In this document: one piece after another, positions 20,844 to 33,334 of the stretch
Numbering within the stretch: the first letter of the stretch is position 1
How the letters are laid out: every line of letters begins with the position of its first letter
Source: Blakeslea trispora
Taxonomy: Eukaryota > Mucoromycota > Mucoromycetes > Mucorales > Choanephoraceae
NCBI GenBank assembly: GCA_025331445.1
Contig: JAIWNE010000123.1
Location: forward strand, 1-64,000
Length of the DNA: 64,000 bases
Direction of reading: 5' to 3'
The notes under the pieces: model-generated
Database searches by the model: none
The model's input: the letters and a program-made list of their open reading frames with translations, nothing else
Told to the model about the DNA's origin: nothing
Position numbers and translations under genes: made by a program

Positions 20844-23714
20844 TTAGTTGGTAGATAATTTTATATCGAGATGTCTTAATCTGGTGTTTACTTGTTCAAT
20901 TGTAGATTCCCTAAAAAAATAAAAAAAAAAGAGAAAGAGAGAAAAAGAAGCTTAATACAAAAACAAAGTGATTATATTTGTGTTTGATACGTACTGTTGC
21001 TTCAATGTTCGCAAGATGCCTTCAAGCTGTGCTGTGTTCATGTTGTTTGACGCTATATAAGTCTTTGCCTTTTGAGCTTCTAACTGCTCTAATTGAGATT
21101 GGAGCTAATGAAAAGAAAAAAATACGATTAATTTAGAAAATGAATCTTCCCTTCCACTCTCTTTAGAATACATACTGATTGTATACGTGCAAGATAGCCA
21201 GAGTCACTGGAAACCTTGTTTGATAACTCTTCAAGCTTAGCAATCCATTCTTTCTCTTGAATAGACAAGTCAGGTTGGTACACCTTCATGAGAGTGCGTA
21301 ACTGTTCGTCGATTCGTAGACGGAGTTGTGTGTGTTGCTTGGTGATTTCCTTTAACTGTTGTTCCTGTGCTGTCTTTGCTTCTTCAGAATTTGTTTTCTG
21401 CAGCTTATAGTAAAGTTCTCTCAATGTCTTGACTTGCCTCTCAAATTCTTTTTGCTGAATAGTGAGTCGTGTGTCAATCTTGGTGGCGGCTTTCTTGAGA
21501 TCTCTAGCTTGGCGTCGAATTTGTTCTGTAGATTTAGCAAAGAAGCGAAGTGTGTCTTCATTAATCACAATCTCTTTGGAACCACCCATATCGGAAGGAA
21601 TGACAACCTTGGGTTGTTTAGGCAGTGTATCCAATTGAGCAGGTGGTTGGAAAGCTGGCAAGGGCAAGGCGGATTGATAGCCGGATGCGTCCTTGTGTCC
21701 TTTATCATCTTGATCCTCATCAGCAAGGCTTTTGAGTTGAGCCTTGACAGCATCTTGTACTTTTTTGGACTCAGCAACATCATTGCGTATGTTCAATTCT
21801 TGAGTGATCAAACGATAGTCTGCTGTAAGCGTAAGAAGAGAGTAAGATAGATACATGTCTGTCACTAAGGTCAAGCCAATGACAGGTACAAACCCATTTT
21901 GGAAAGGTGCCGAGTTTACAAGCAAGCGTACTTCGGAACTCTTTTTCTGCTTGAGCCAGCTTGTAAGTCCTTGCTTGGCATCTGCGTCTTGTCCATCTTC
22001 ATAAGTTGAGCTTAGTTGCTTCAGTTGATCCAACCAGTTACTCATCACAATGGCATGTACTCCCATAGCATGGTAAGCGAAATATGTATCTTGGCAGAGA
22101 GGATTGGTCAACAAGCGTACGGATTGATATTGATTCATCTCTTGTGCTTTGAGTTGTACTGTTTCGTACAGAGAAGCCTTAGGTAGAAACTCAGTACCCG
22201 CCAATAGTCTAGCCAACTCTACTTCCCATTCTTTGCTACCCTTGTCATTAGGTAATTGCCATTGAGGATCAATCTCGCTACCAAGAATATAGTTATGTAC
22301 AAGGCCATTGTTGAAAGCCAAGGCAAGTATGTGCACAGGGTCCGCATTAATATAGAGGATATTTGAAGGCTCAACACCATTAGCTAGGATATCAGTATGG
22401 TTGATCATGAACGGTCCTTGTCTTTGGACAGAATGAATACTATGACTTTTACTGCTGGTCACAGTCAACATATCATTGTCTATCTTGGCGCTGTTCTGAG
22501 CTGTTGTATGGCGTGAGACCTTGGCTGATTGAAATAATGTACTGATCCATAAACTCTGTAATTTAAAGAGATGTGATAACAATCTGTGTTCGCTTTCGGA
22601 GCTTGATTTAGCTTGCTCGTATTTAGCATCAGAGATGCAGGCTAGATTGTCTAAATGGCTACGACAGATGGTGCTATCAAAGTATGGATAAGTCATCTAC
22701 CCTTCATTTCTCGCTCTCTTGTCTTACCTTTGATAAGGAATAACTGGGCATAGCGCATAAAGATGACCCGAGCGTAATGTGTAAAACACAGTAAATGTCT
22801 CCCATCCACTTGTAGCCGTACTATTGCTACCCAATGTAAATGCAACAGCATCTTCATCCGTGTTATCGTCATCTAATGAGAAGCCCATCTTGGATTGATT
22901 TTTAGGTGTTTGTATAGCAGGAGATAAATCAAATGATTGTTCCGGTTCATTGATATCTACACTGACATCGAATATTCTATCATGGAGGTATCGTTTATCA
23001 GTACCATTAGTGTGTTTGAATAACAACTCTCTCCTTTACAATACCTGAGGCTGCTATCATTACCAAGTACAACTAAATGTGTACGTGTTGCACTCAAATG
23101 ATGCCATTGCACCTGAACAACTGTATTCTTGTTTGGACCATAGTATTGATTACCAATAGCCAATGTGCGGCAATCTACTTTTCTGGTAGCTACTTGATCC
23201 GAGAGATCAGAGAAGCCTTGTCGAGGCAAACAAACAACAACCAATCGTTCTTCTCCAACTACAGCTAACAATCTACCATTCTTGTTGGGCATAAGAGAGT
23301 GAATGTGGAAATCGATATCGGGTGTAACTAATGTCTATAGAACAAGATACAGCAGTTAGATTCGGCTTTTCTCTTTGTTCTGTTCTTTTTCTTTACTTTA
23401 TAAGGAACAGTATGAATCCAACTGTCTGATAGTTCCGCATCGTCTTCTTCAGCAGCAAGTGAAGCCTCTAGCCAAGCATCCTTAAATGCAACCAAGTTAA
23501 GTGCTCGTATCTGGTTTCCAACAGCCAGCAAGAGATCGTTGTCTCTCAAAGTCAAGACGCGGGTATGGTGTTGAAGAACAAAGTCAACTACATCATTTTG
23601 TTGGCGTGTTTGCTTATTTTTGAGGCTTAAAGAGCGTCGCTTCTCTGCTTCGCTCAGATCAAAAATAGGATGTCTGATAAGTTGTTCTAACCATGTATCG
23701 TTCCAGATAGTCAT
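20844..23714 (-). CDS. NUP88: Nucleoporin NUP88 (Nup82-type)
   Basis: Six exons (23397-23714, 23045-23334, 22728-22976, 21176-22673, 20995-21104, 20844-20910) give 843 residues. The third intron uses the acceptor TTTGATAG at about 22674; the nearer AG before an ATG at 22696 would break the frame. The first ~500 residues form a beta-propeller (HTRVLTLRDNDLLLAVGNQI, VVQVQWHHLSATRTHLVVLG, GHLYALCPVIPYQ). The last ~250 residues are coiled coil (RRQARDLKKAATKIDTRL, LRELYYKLQKTNSEEAK). This layout is that of NUP88, the cytoplasmic-side pore component that holds the Nup214/Nup159 mRNA-export module. VINEDTLRFFAKSTEQI marks the start of the coiled region. It is divergent from the AIR gene (528 bp). 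Confidence 0.85.
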
Positions 23715-24242
23715 TTGTTTTTTTAGTATAATTTGAAAGAGAGAGAAGCGAAAATTCAAAAAAAAGAAAAAGAAAGAAACGCGTCTAAACTCCGTCCTTC
23801 ACTCGATTTTAAACATCTTTATGCTGATTGACTGCTGAAATGAAAATGTCGTTTTCTCTCTCTCGCACAATATGGATGGTACAAGTAACATTCAATAATC
23901 GTCTGTAGCAAAAAAAAAGGAGAACGTAGGCAATCAATGCTTAAAATAATATCTGAAAATCATACAATATCAAATTACTTGCAAGGCAATTGAATTTAAC
24001 ACTAAGCGAATACCATAGATATACTACCAAAAGAAAATCTTGAATTAATCCTGTAGATTCATAACACTCTTGAAGACTGCAAACAAGAAGAAGAGAGACT
24101 TATGGCTGTTTCAACATTTGGCTCGACAGACTGTACATACCTGAGCCGAAAGCTGCGAAACAGAAATTTCGTGACTATTTTTGGCTCAAATACAATGCAG
24201 CCATACATTTTTTTTTCTTCATTTTCATTTGAATATCTTTAA
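23715..24242. other. Divergent promoter region, NUP88 / AIR
   Basis: Shared upstream region of two genes for RNA export and RNA surveillance. AT-rich with A runs; no clear TATA box or factor site is assigned. Confidence 0.5.
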
Positions 24243-25928
24243 ATGTTTGATGAAGACGAAGAAGAGCTTGAGCTGTTGCGCCAGTATGAAGGCAAAGCAC
24301 TCGATGCTGATGATGACGAGAAATACTCAAGGTGATCTCATGGCAGATGCAAATAAGCAAAAAAAGAGAGAGATATATATATATAGAGAACCAGTGAATT
24401 TATTCGTGATGTCATTAGTGATCAAATGGACAGTGATCTTGAAGATAAAATAATGAGTATGGTTCAGTATGGCTCAGGTATCACCAAGAAGAGAGCTTTG
24501 CCTACAAATTCTGAACCAGCAACTGAACCAACTGACGGGTCAACAGGTGTGCGTACTCCTGTCACAAGTAAAGATGATAAAAAATCGTTACAGTATTCAG
24601 ACGAAGAATATCAGCTAGAAGACAGCGATAATGATAGCGCAGATTTGTACAAAACTGCTAATAACACTGAGGATGATTCGGGTGATAGCAGTGATAACGA
24701 GAAAGAGAGCGAATCAAAAGAGGAGACAAAAGCCACTGTGAATCAACCTACAGTAACTCACTATATTAACTTGGATGACAAGCATTATATGGAAGATGAC
24801 GAGACGTCCGAAGAAGAAGCTGAATTAGGCATGAAGCTTCAAAAGCTGATTGATGACCAGATCTACACCCGTCAAAGTAAAAAGCGTTTCCAGACACTGA
24901 AACCTGTTCGTGTTTGCTTTGTCTGTAATCAGCCTGGCCACGAGCGAAAGGACTGTAATCGCTGTATGGAGTGTGGCCTGCCTCGCCATAAAGAATCTCG
25001 ATGTACGGGGGCACGCTATTGTACCCGCTGCAAACGTCGCGGCCATAATTCTGCTGATTGTATAAACGAAAAAATATCTGAAAACTGCAGAATTTGTAAT
25101 GTTCATTATCACCATAGAACAGTATGTCCCTCTCTTCTTCATACCTACGTAGATGAAGTGTCTCCTCGAAAGATTCCCGAAGCTTGGTGCTATTACTGTA
25201 CTTCAAAAGGACACTATGGTGATGAGTGTCCTCATCTCCCTAATTACCTCAGTACAATTCCTTCTGCTTTCTCTAAGCACAGTGTTGGCCTTGGTAATCG
25301 ATTTGAGCCAAGAAAGGCTATGAAAAACTCAGCTGCTTCGTTTGGACGACAGCATGAACGATGGTCTAATCCAAGCAGTAGAGAAAGCAGTCCACATTCT
25401 AATGCCAAGAAACCTCCCAAGAAACGTGCTCGAAACAATTTTAATTCTTCTGATACAGACGACTCTCGCTATGATCGGGATAGCAGTAAGAGTCATAAGA
25501 AGAATAAGAAGAACAAATCTAGGGGCAACCTGAATGAGTTCTTTGACAGAGGTAATTCCAGCAAAAATGATGGTCATCGGTCTGGCAATAGCAATTGGAA
25601 GGCAATAAACAACAACAGTTTACCTCAGCCTACTCGATCCGGAACAGTTCATATGAACAACTCCAAGCAAAGATCGAGACAAAACCAGGATAATGATGGT
25701 TATAACTCAAATTTTCCTCGAGGCAACATGTCTGATTTACCAAAGCCAAGCTCTAGTGGTGTTATTGACCTAGCAAGTGATAACCGTCCTAATAGTCACA
25801 AGCGCAGTCATAACAACAATCATTACAAGAGCAATAACAACAACAACAACAGTAACAATAACAATGGTGGTGGTCAATACTCTAGGAGAGGTCCCAAATA
25901 TCATGGTGGCTATAGGCAAAATCGATAA
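24243..25928 (+). CDS. AIR1: AIR1/AIR2-like zinc-knuckle protein (TRAMP complex)
   Basis: Two exons (24243-24331, 24395-25928) give 540 residues. The acceptor AACCAG at 24394 keeps DEKYSSEFIRDVISDQ in frame. An acidic N-terminal third is followed by five CCHC zinc knuckles at about residues 165-285: CFVCNQPGHERKDC, CMECGLPRHKESRC, CTRCKRRGHNSADC, CRICNVHYHHRTVC and CYYCTSKGHYGDEC. This array and spacing match Air1/Air2 and animal ZCCHC7, the RNA-binding subunits of TRAMP that present nuclear RNAs to the exosome. The C-terminal half is low-complexity, rich in Ser, Asn, Lys and Arg, ending with Asn runs and an RGG-like GGGQYSRRG. It is convergent with the bestrophin gene (59 bp between stops). 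Confidence 0.88.
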
Positions 25929-25987
25929 ATAGTCATACACATGTTTACTCAAAGAGCTGTAAACAATAAACCTGTTTGTTTAATTTA

Positions 25988-27987
25988 TTATTGGCCATCA
26001 AGTAGAATACTAGTAGAATGTGTGGGAATATGATAAATGATATATTCTACTTCCTTTTTCAGTTCATCGCAGTACTTGTTCAATGGCAAGTCGTTAGCAT
26101 CGTATCCAACTAGATAAATGTTAGTATACAGAATTGATTATAGACGGAAGCGGGCACTTACATGGATTCTCCAGCTCGGCACCAATAGCTTCAATACCAA
26201 ACAAAGTGAAAGAAACCAAAGCAACAATAGGTGCGGTAAGCCAAGCAACCGAATCAACAAGTGCAAATGGTAAAAAGAAAATGTACAATACAGCAGCTTG
26301 TTTCCTAAAAAGAAATGTATGAGTATAAAAGATGACATGTTTTTTTTAAAAAGAAAGAGACATACAAATGGATATTATAAGCTCTTGGAATAGGTGTATG
26401 TACAATTCTTTCAAATGCAGTCAAAGTGTTGACTAGAGTGTCCAGAGAGCTAGTAGTCACTGAAACTAAAGAAGACTCAATTTTGTCGGCTGCCTTGGCT
26501 TGATTGATAAAGAGTGCTACACGGAATAAAATTTCAAGAGGTAAAGAAAGATCTGAATCACCTTGATAAGGTAAATCTTCTTCACTAGTAAACTTGGAGT
26601 GATCCAAATGACGCTTATGAGCCTTTCGATGTTGACTGTGGAAACGATGTCTGACATTATGTAAAATTCTTTCGGAACTGCTTAGACGCTGAGATCTAGG
26701 ACGTGATCCTCCCTCCATCTCAGGCGTCTCTTGTTCAGACTCACTATCGCTACCACTACCGTTTTCTTCATCAAGAAGACCGCGTTCCTGTTGCTCCTCT
26801 TCGTCTGCAATGCTGGTATCTAAACCGGCCATATTACGTTTGATTTGAATAGTAGAAGCCTCTGCCAAGTCTGAATCAGGAAATTCCTGTTGAATAAGAG
26901 AACGTCGGATGTTGGCAATGTGTGTTGGATCATCTGCTTCCATATAGCCTTCGTGGTGCTTGGGCTTGATGGAATCAGTCAATGAAACCAAAACGGCAGG
27001 AGCATTGTGAAGTAAATGGAATGAGGGCTTCTTTGTCACTGCAGGGCTGTTAGGACCACTTTTAGTTCGGACAGTTTTTCTGATTTCAACTGTTTTTTGA
27101 GTAACTGGGGTTGTGGCATTGTGACCTGTAGCTCTTGATTTGCCCTTGGCAACACTGATAGGTTCCCACTTGGGTGGTAACAATGTTTCAACTTTTTTAT
27201 ATATATAACTGTCAATAAAGAGAAAAAAAAGAATTGAGGTATAATCAATTTGACACTTACGATCATAGTAATTGGTACCGTATTCATGGCGAAGATGATG
27301 CTTTGTAGCAACAAAGAAAGCCAACAATAGCTTAATACAACGCATCTTTTCCAAGTGATCTTGCTCAGTTTCTTCAGGGATATTGATCCAAACTTGACGT
27401 GCTAAATTACGAATAGTGGCCATTACGGTCTGGATTAACTTGCGACCTTCCCAATATCGATCATATGCTGTGTTGACACGGAATGCCATCAATAAACCAA
27501 GAGCTACCGAGACAGTACCAACTTTTTTTTTTTTTAAAAAAAAAATCAATATACGAACATAATCATGTATATGCTAGTATTACTTACGCACAGATACAGG
27601 AACACTGATAGAAACCTTAAGCTGCAAATGAAGTATACAAACCAAGCAAGAAAAACCTGTCATGCCGAGTACACCAGGAAGTGTAGGAAGCAAAACCTAA
27701 AAAATATATCTGTCAACACCTTTTTCTGTTTCTTTCTATGGGTATGCGTGAATGCAAAATAAATGAATGCTTACGGATCCTTCCCAACGCAGTATATCAG
27801 GCCATACAAATTGGTTTCTAAGATAGATAGTGAAGCTTCCTAGAAAAGTAGGTCTCTTCAAATAGGAATAACCTATCAAAAAAAAGTCGTGTTTGAATGA
27901 CAATTGAGATATACTTGTCAAGAATAATTCGTGTTGAGGTCAACTTTTTTTTTTACCTTCCACAGTATAGGCCTGAACCTTAGGCAT
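25988..27987 (-). CDS. Bestrophin/UPF0187-type anion channel with long cytosolic insert
   Basis: Several exons on the minus strand, starting MPKVQAYTVEGYSYLKRP. The N-terminal part has GSFTIYLRNQFVWPDILRWEG and the family signature FRVNTAYDRYWEGRKLIQTV with MATIRNLARQ. The end carries LPFALVDSVAWLTAPIVALV, SFTLFGIEAIGAELENP and the DANDLPLNKYC motif. These match the fungal/plant/bacterial bestrophin-like chloride channel family. Between them is an insert of about 200 residues rich in Ser, Glu and basic residues (27,170 to 26,560), with acidic EEEQQERGLLDEENGSGSD and basic HRFHSQHRKAHKRHLDHS. It is probably cytosolic and regulatory. It is divergent from a possible small gene at 28113. Confidence 0.83.
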
Positions 27988-28112
27988 TTATAAATGTGGA
28001 TAAATTGTATTAAAAAAGAAGTAAAGAAAAAAAAAAAAGAGTGTTGATGGTTTTAAAGAATTTTACTGCTTTTTGTACACCAACTTATTTTGTATAGCTT
28101 TAGTCACACAAC

Positions 28113-28312
28113 ATGCCGTTTAACAGTGGCGGTCATATTGATAGGGTGTGTAACTAATGCTTTCTTGATATTGGTACAAGCGTACAGATTCAACAAACAA
28201 GGCTTTTGCGTTTTTAATTTCAGGCCTTTCTTTAATCACCTATGCTCCAAAAAGTAATACCAATGCCAGTCTGGTACATTGGGAACCACCCGAAGCTTAC
28301 ATATACAAATAG
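28113..28312 (+). CDS. Possible 41-residue protein in two exons
   Basis: ATG at 28113, exon 28113-28149, intron 28150-28223 (GTAACT...TTTCAG), exon 28224-28312. The product is MPFNSGGHIDRVC joined to LSLITYAPKSNTNASLVHW and ending EPPEAYIYK. I do not recognise it. The intron size and consensus are normal for this genome and the second exon reads like coding sequence. A gene of this size could arise by chance. It shares a 125-bp divergent spacer with the bestrophin gene. Small mitochondrial subunits have such sizes, but that is only a thought. Confidence 0.35.
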
Positions 28313-28359
28313 GCTTTTTGTTAGACTATAGATTAAAAGGAAGCTGCAGCCATAAACGA

Positions 28360-28390
28360 GAGCCGGTGGCTCCGGAGCTTTGCCGCAAAG
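28360..28390. repeat. Two adjacent GC-rich hairpins
   Basis: GAGCC-GGT-GGCTC (28360-28372) is followed 5 bp later by CTTTG-CCG-CAAAG (28378-28390). Both are perfect 5-bp stems with 3-nt loops, in AT-rich surroundings. Confidence 0.5.
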
Positions 28391-30758
28391 AATCAAAATA
28401 GTTGAAAAGTAACACTAACATAGTTCTCTCTCTCTCACACTTATGCTCAGAGCTTCAGGGTCTGTAAGATCACTAGGTTGTAATTAGATGCTTTCAGCCG
28501 GGTTTATATTCGGACTTTGTGAGAGTCATTGATAAAGTGTCTAAATCATTGCATTTCTTGGTGTGAGATGAAGCACTGTCTTTTGAGTAATCGAAATTCT
28601 TCATACTTTTTAGATTGTGAAACATAAGCAGACAAACATAAATCTTGAGTATCATTATGTAGCTAGGTTGCCCTCTTGTACTTTCCTTTTTACACATGGT
28701 ATTCTAGTTGCTGAATGAGGTGTATTAGCGAAAGAAAAAAGGGAGCAAGCAGGTATGTATTTGCTTTTCTTTTACAAGTTCTATTGTAGGAAATGCATTG
28801 TTTGACTTTTTTGCCTCAAATTAGTTAAGCCTCGGAAATACTTGTTGATTGAGTGCTCAGCTAAATGATGGATTCACTCTCTTGTATCACAATACCACTC
28901 TCTAAGCATAATGTCTTCATCTGTTCATTATGAAGGTGAGAGTAATGATCTTGGAACCTTCACTTTCTTCTTCTTGCAACACAAAAAGATATATTTCTCA
29001 GTATCAACCACTTGCCTTTGTTTTTAAGCACGCTATTTAGTCCATTTTTTAGGCTTGCTTGTACTGCTGAAGAAACTCATTTATTGTTAATATTGGCAAA
29101 GTGTCGTTTGTAGTTGTTGTAGCTTTTTTTGTCTGTTTTTCAATCAACAGGGCATTGTTAAGGCTCAAGTAGCCTTTTCTTTTGAATCAAAACGTTAGAC
29201 ATCTCGACTGTATGCTATCATGCCAATTTCCCTTATTACATCAAGTCAAAATGTATAAAAATGATCAAGTCGTCAACTCAAGTGTAATTTACAGTGAAGC
29301 GAGCATGGTGAACAAAAAGAAAAGCGTATCTCAAGTACCATAAACATGTTTAAAAGCATATCAACAAGGGCTTTTGCGCATATAGTAACAGGCAATATTA
29401 CTCTCATCATCCTTTTCTTTTTGCGATGATAGTAAAGCAATGAAGGCTTGCACTTGTTAGGTTTGCAAGGACAGCAAGGTTTTGTTCAAGACAGAAGGAA
29501 TAAGTTTTGAGATCAAGCATTGTCTTTCTTTTTTACTTTTGGCTTGACTCTCCTCATTCTGTAAACTTAAAGACAAGATTCAAAGAGCAGGTCTTATTCA
29601 TTAGCTAGCAGCTTTTCAGGAATAAACTGAAATGTCTGTTATGGTAATCAGAAAAGTGTGGCTAAGCACAACAAATTGATAGCTAAAATTTGCCAATCCG
29701 CTATCAAGAGAGATAGCCTAGATATTAAGAGATCTGTTGTCTTAACAAAGCCAACAAGTATAAGCTTCCATTGCTTTACTATCACCACTAAAAGAGCAAG
29801 GTGAGTGTCGCAATTCAATAGGCCTAAACAAGGCTTTGAAGTGACCCCTGAATAGTATTATCAAAAGTTAAGATAGAGGATGGGAGGGGGGGAGACATTG
29901 TTATTTTTCATTTTCATTATAAGTAATTAATCTTTAGCCAGAGCATGAAGCCTTAGATGAACTAACAAACCATCCTTGGTGATTAATCTGGCTCACGTAT
30001 GTTTGTCTTACCTGTTCTTTGAGAAAAGAACCGCTTATAAGTTATTAATTAACCATAAGAACGGCGGTAGCAGGTGTAATGAAAAAAAGAACAAAATTTG
30101 CTAAAAGTTCACGTTTTTTATAGACAAAAAATGAGTGACTGTATTTCGCATTTGAAACCCCTTGTGAAAGAAAAAAAAAATTATTGATCTTAGATAACAA
30201 TTTGTACCTAAATTAAGCGATCGCAATTTTGGCACGTTTGTGTCCCGCACGTTTGGTCAATAGTGGGGCATTTTAAGGCTCAAGCAAAAATGTTGTACTT
30301 TAACACTTACGCAATGAGCCTGACATCGTTCTCTTTGATCTATTTCTTTCTCGAAGTATGTTGCTTGTGCTTACCAAAAGAGGAAGTAGGCAAGAGAACA
30401 ATCTTGCATGACTTGCTTAGTATGTCGAATTCAAGCTAATGTGATTGGAGCTTAAATATTGTGAGAACCACTGCAGAAAGCTGAATGAGATGCTCTGCAG
30501 ATCACTACTGAGCACAGATAGGTTGATAATTCCAAATTAGCATACCATCACTAGCTTCTTTTGACAACTCATCACAAAAAAAAGAAGTTCTACTCAGGAA
30601 CAAATTCAATAAATTCAAAGCAGCACAAAAGTATTATAGATTAAGAAGAATTATATGATAGCTTAAGAAGCTTTAGAGAGAATTGTTATAAACTTTTTTT
30701 TTTAATCAAATACAGGCAATATAAAAACAAGACAGTTTAAAAAGCAATAGCAATATCT
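28391..30758. other. Gene-poor stretch, 2.4 kb
   Basis: No protein-like frame on either strand. One repeat-like motif at 30225-30269 is listed separately. The last 100 bp are probably the 3' end of the glycyl-tRNA synthetase transcript. Confidence 0.5.
30225..30269. repeat. Repeat motif related to the transposon left end
   Basis: AATTTTGGCAC, GTCCCG and GGGGC occur here in the same order as at 8713-8782 at the left transposon end, with different spacing. GCACGTTTG is repeated at 30232 and 30247. This may be a solo terminus or a small non-autonomous element. Confidence 0.3.
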
Positions 30759-32892
30759 CTAAGCAGCATTGACAAGAGTCTTCAAAATGTTCTCGAAAGA
30801 GTCACGGATTTGGTTGGTAGAATCACGTTCACGAAGGGTGACAGTGCCGTTTTCAACTGTTTCGAAATCAATGGTGATAGCAAAAGGAATACCAAGTTCA
30901 TCGTTACGAGCATATCTACGACCAATGGAAGCCTTGCTATCATCAGTACGAAGAGAAACACCAGCTTTACGAAGTTCACGAGAGTACTTGCGAACAAAAG
31001 GTTCAAAAACAGCGTTACCAGAAAGAGGTAAGAGACAGCACTTGAAGGGAGCAACAATGGCAGGGAAAGAGAGAACATTACGAGCCTCATCATCTTCGCG
31101 AACCCACCAGCTGTGTTCCAAAAGTGAGTAAAGAATACGACCGATACCAAAGGAGGGCTCAATAACATTAGGAGTATATTCGCGAACATGTTCAGTGACA
31201 GTACCACGCTTAATGGTCACATTGTCCCTGCCAACCTCAACATCTTGACCGTTGACGAGAACAGAACCGACACCGTTGGATTCCAAGTTCTTGGCCAATT
31301 CAGCATACTTTTCATCACACAATGTCATCAAAGCTTCTTCAACAGCCTTAGCTTCCTTCTTGTATTTAGGACCGAATGTCTTCTTATTGATTTCAACTTG
31401 CCAGCACTCAATGGTACGAGGTTCGGGAAGTTGTTCACGAACAACCAACTTTTCGCCAGTGCGCTTGGAGTGAACGGTCAAGTCATAGGCGGAACGATCG
31501 GCACAACCAACACACTCAATCCAGCCATAACTAGTGTGGATTTCAGCATCCCAACAATCACAAGCATAGTGAGCCATTTCATTATCCATGTGTTGACGGA
31601 AACGGAGACGTTCCTTCTTAATACCAATCTTTTCCAAGAAGAGATAGATACGAGCAATGAAATAACCGAGGGTTTGGTTATCAACAACACCCTTAGCAAC
31701 AGCTTCACCAATGGTCATTTCAACTGTATCTGTCTTACCGCTCATTTGAACATCCTTGGGCAACAAGGTTAACTTGACGTCCTTAACATCTTCAAACTTG
31801 GGATGATCTTTGTTTTCAGGGTCAACATAGTGTTCAATTTCAGCCATAGTGAATTCACTATAACAGCAAATAAGCTTAAAATGTTAATATAAGAAAAAGT
31901 GCTTGCTTACCGAACACGCAAAAGACCAGAACGAGGAGAGATTTCGTTACGGAAGGAGCGACCAACTTGAGCAGAAGCAAAAGGCATCTTATCGTTGTTG
32001 AATTCAAGAAGTTTCTTGAAGTTGAGGAATTGACCTTGAGCAGTTTCAGGACGCAAGAAACTAAACCAATGAATCAGCAACTTGTTCTTTTATTGCTTTT
32101 AACAACTCACCCCTTAAGTTGGCCAGTAGGACCAATCAATGATTCAAACATCAAGTTGAATTCCTTGGGTTCAGAGAGCTCATTACCAGATTCGGGAGAA
32201 CGAATGTCAAACTTCTTCATAATAGCGGTCAGTTCTTCACCGCCAAAGTTATCGATCTGAGCCAAACATTCCTCGTAAGATTGACGAACATCATCAGCCA
32301 ATTCAACAGCAACAACTGTACCCTTCTTCTTTTTCTTTTTCTTATCGGCTTTAGCAGCAGCAGCTTCAGCAGCTTCAGCAGCAATCTCTTCAGCGGACTT
32401 ACCAGCCTTAGCAGCCTTAGCTTCTTTGTCGCCTTGAAGACGAGCCTCCAAGACGGCTTCAATAACGTGATCAGCTCTGAAGATTTCACCATTCTTCAAA
32501 TCCTTACACATGAAATCAGCAAATTTATCAACGTGGCCTGAGGTCTTGAGAACGTCGTAGGTGGTCATAATAGTGGTATCAACTTCAAGCATTTCTTCTT
32601 CCAAAACAAAGTGGTTACGCCACAAGGAGATAATGTTGTTCAAAAGAGCTGATCCGGAAGGACCAAAATCATAAAGACCAGCAACACCTGTCAAAAAGTA
32701 AAGTCAGTCTTTGCAAATAAAGTTGCAATATATCATTTGCTTTTACCTCCATAGATTTGAAAAGAAGGGGCATAAAAGAAACGCTTGGTGACAAGTTGCT
32801 AAAACGGCATGTATTAAGTAAGACCACACAAACAACACGATGTATGTCTATACCTCAAGGGCAGCTCTGTCAAACTTATCAGCTGAAGTCAT
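30759..32892 (-). CDS. GRS1: Glycyl-tRNA synthetase
   Basis: About six exons from the ATG at 32890-32892 ([13 protein letters not shown], then [18 protein letters not shown]). The class II core is clear: [33 protein letters not shown] (motif 2 region), [45 protein letters not shown] and [20 protein letters not shown] (motif 3). The C-terminal anticodon-binding domain has [12 protein letters not shown] and [17 protein letters not shown]. An Ala/Lys-rich insert ([17 protein letters not shown]) lies in the N-terminal part, as in other eukaryotic GlyRS. It charges tRNA-Gly in the cytosol and, in many fungi, in mitochondria as well. No presequence is seen. Codon use is strongly biased, as expected for a highly expressed gene. 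Confidence 0.96.
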
Positions 32893-33334
32893 ATTTTTTT
32901 AATCTATAGAAAAGAGGAAAAGAGGAAAAGAGGAAAAAATCAAAGAAGGGGGAAACTGCTTTTAAAAATCAATATTTTTTTTTAGTCAAAAATTTTAGTG
33001 GCTTGTTTTTGCATAGTTAAGAGTCAATAAACATCATCAAATGTAGCATATTCGCGTTTTGTTGAATAAAAAATTCGTGTTAGGCTGCGGTCAAAGCGAG
33101 ATACAATATGAGTCAGTTTAATGTATTACAATCAAGACCAATGCATGATTTTTTATTCGCTTTTTTAAAACCCCCAAAAAAGTATTCCAAGCTGAGGTCA
33201 TACCTCTGATTAACTTAATTCGGAAAAGCAGAGATCGGCTATTGAAAACAACAAAAAATATTTTTGACTGGACTGGACATACCTTTCGCTTTTTTTTTTC
33301 TTCTTCTTTTTCTGTTTACTTATTTTCTATAAGA
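32893..33334. other. Divergent promoter region, GRS1 / SR protein
   Basis: A purine tract of repeated AAAAGAGG units (32909-32939) sits just upstream of GRS1, and a pyrimidine tract (33290-33330) just before the SR-protein start. No other element is clear. Confidence 0.5.

Noticed and set aside
22674..22696. ATG at 22696 as exon start in NUP88
   Set aside because: Joining there breaks the frame with the previous exon; the AG at about 22674 gives VIPYQSTICRSHL in frame.
31188..31772. 194-codon open frame antisense to glycyl-tRNA synthetase
   Set aside because: Same cause: strong codon bias of the real gene on the other strand.
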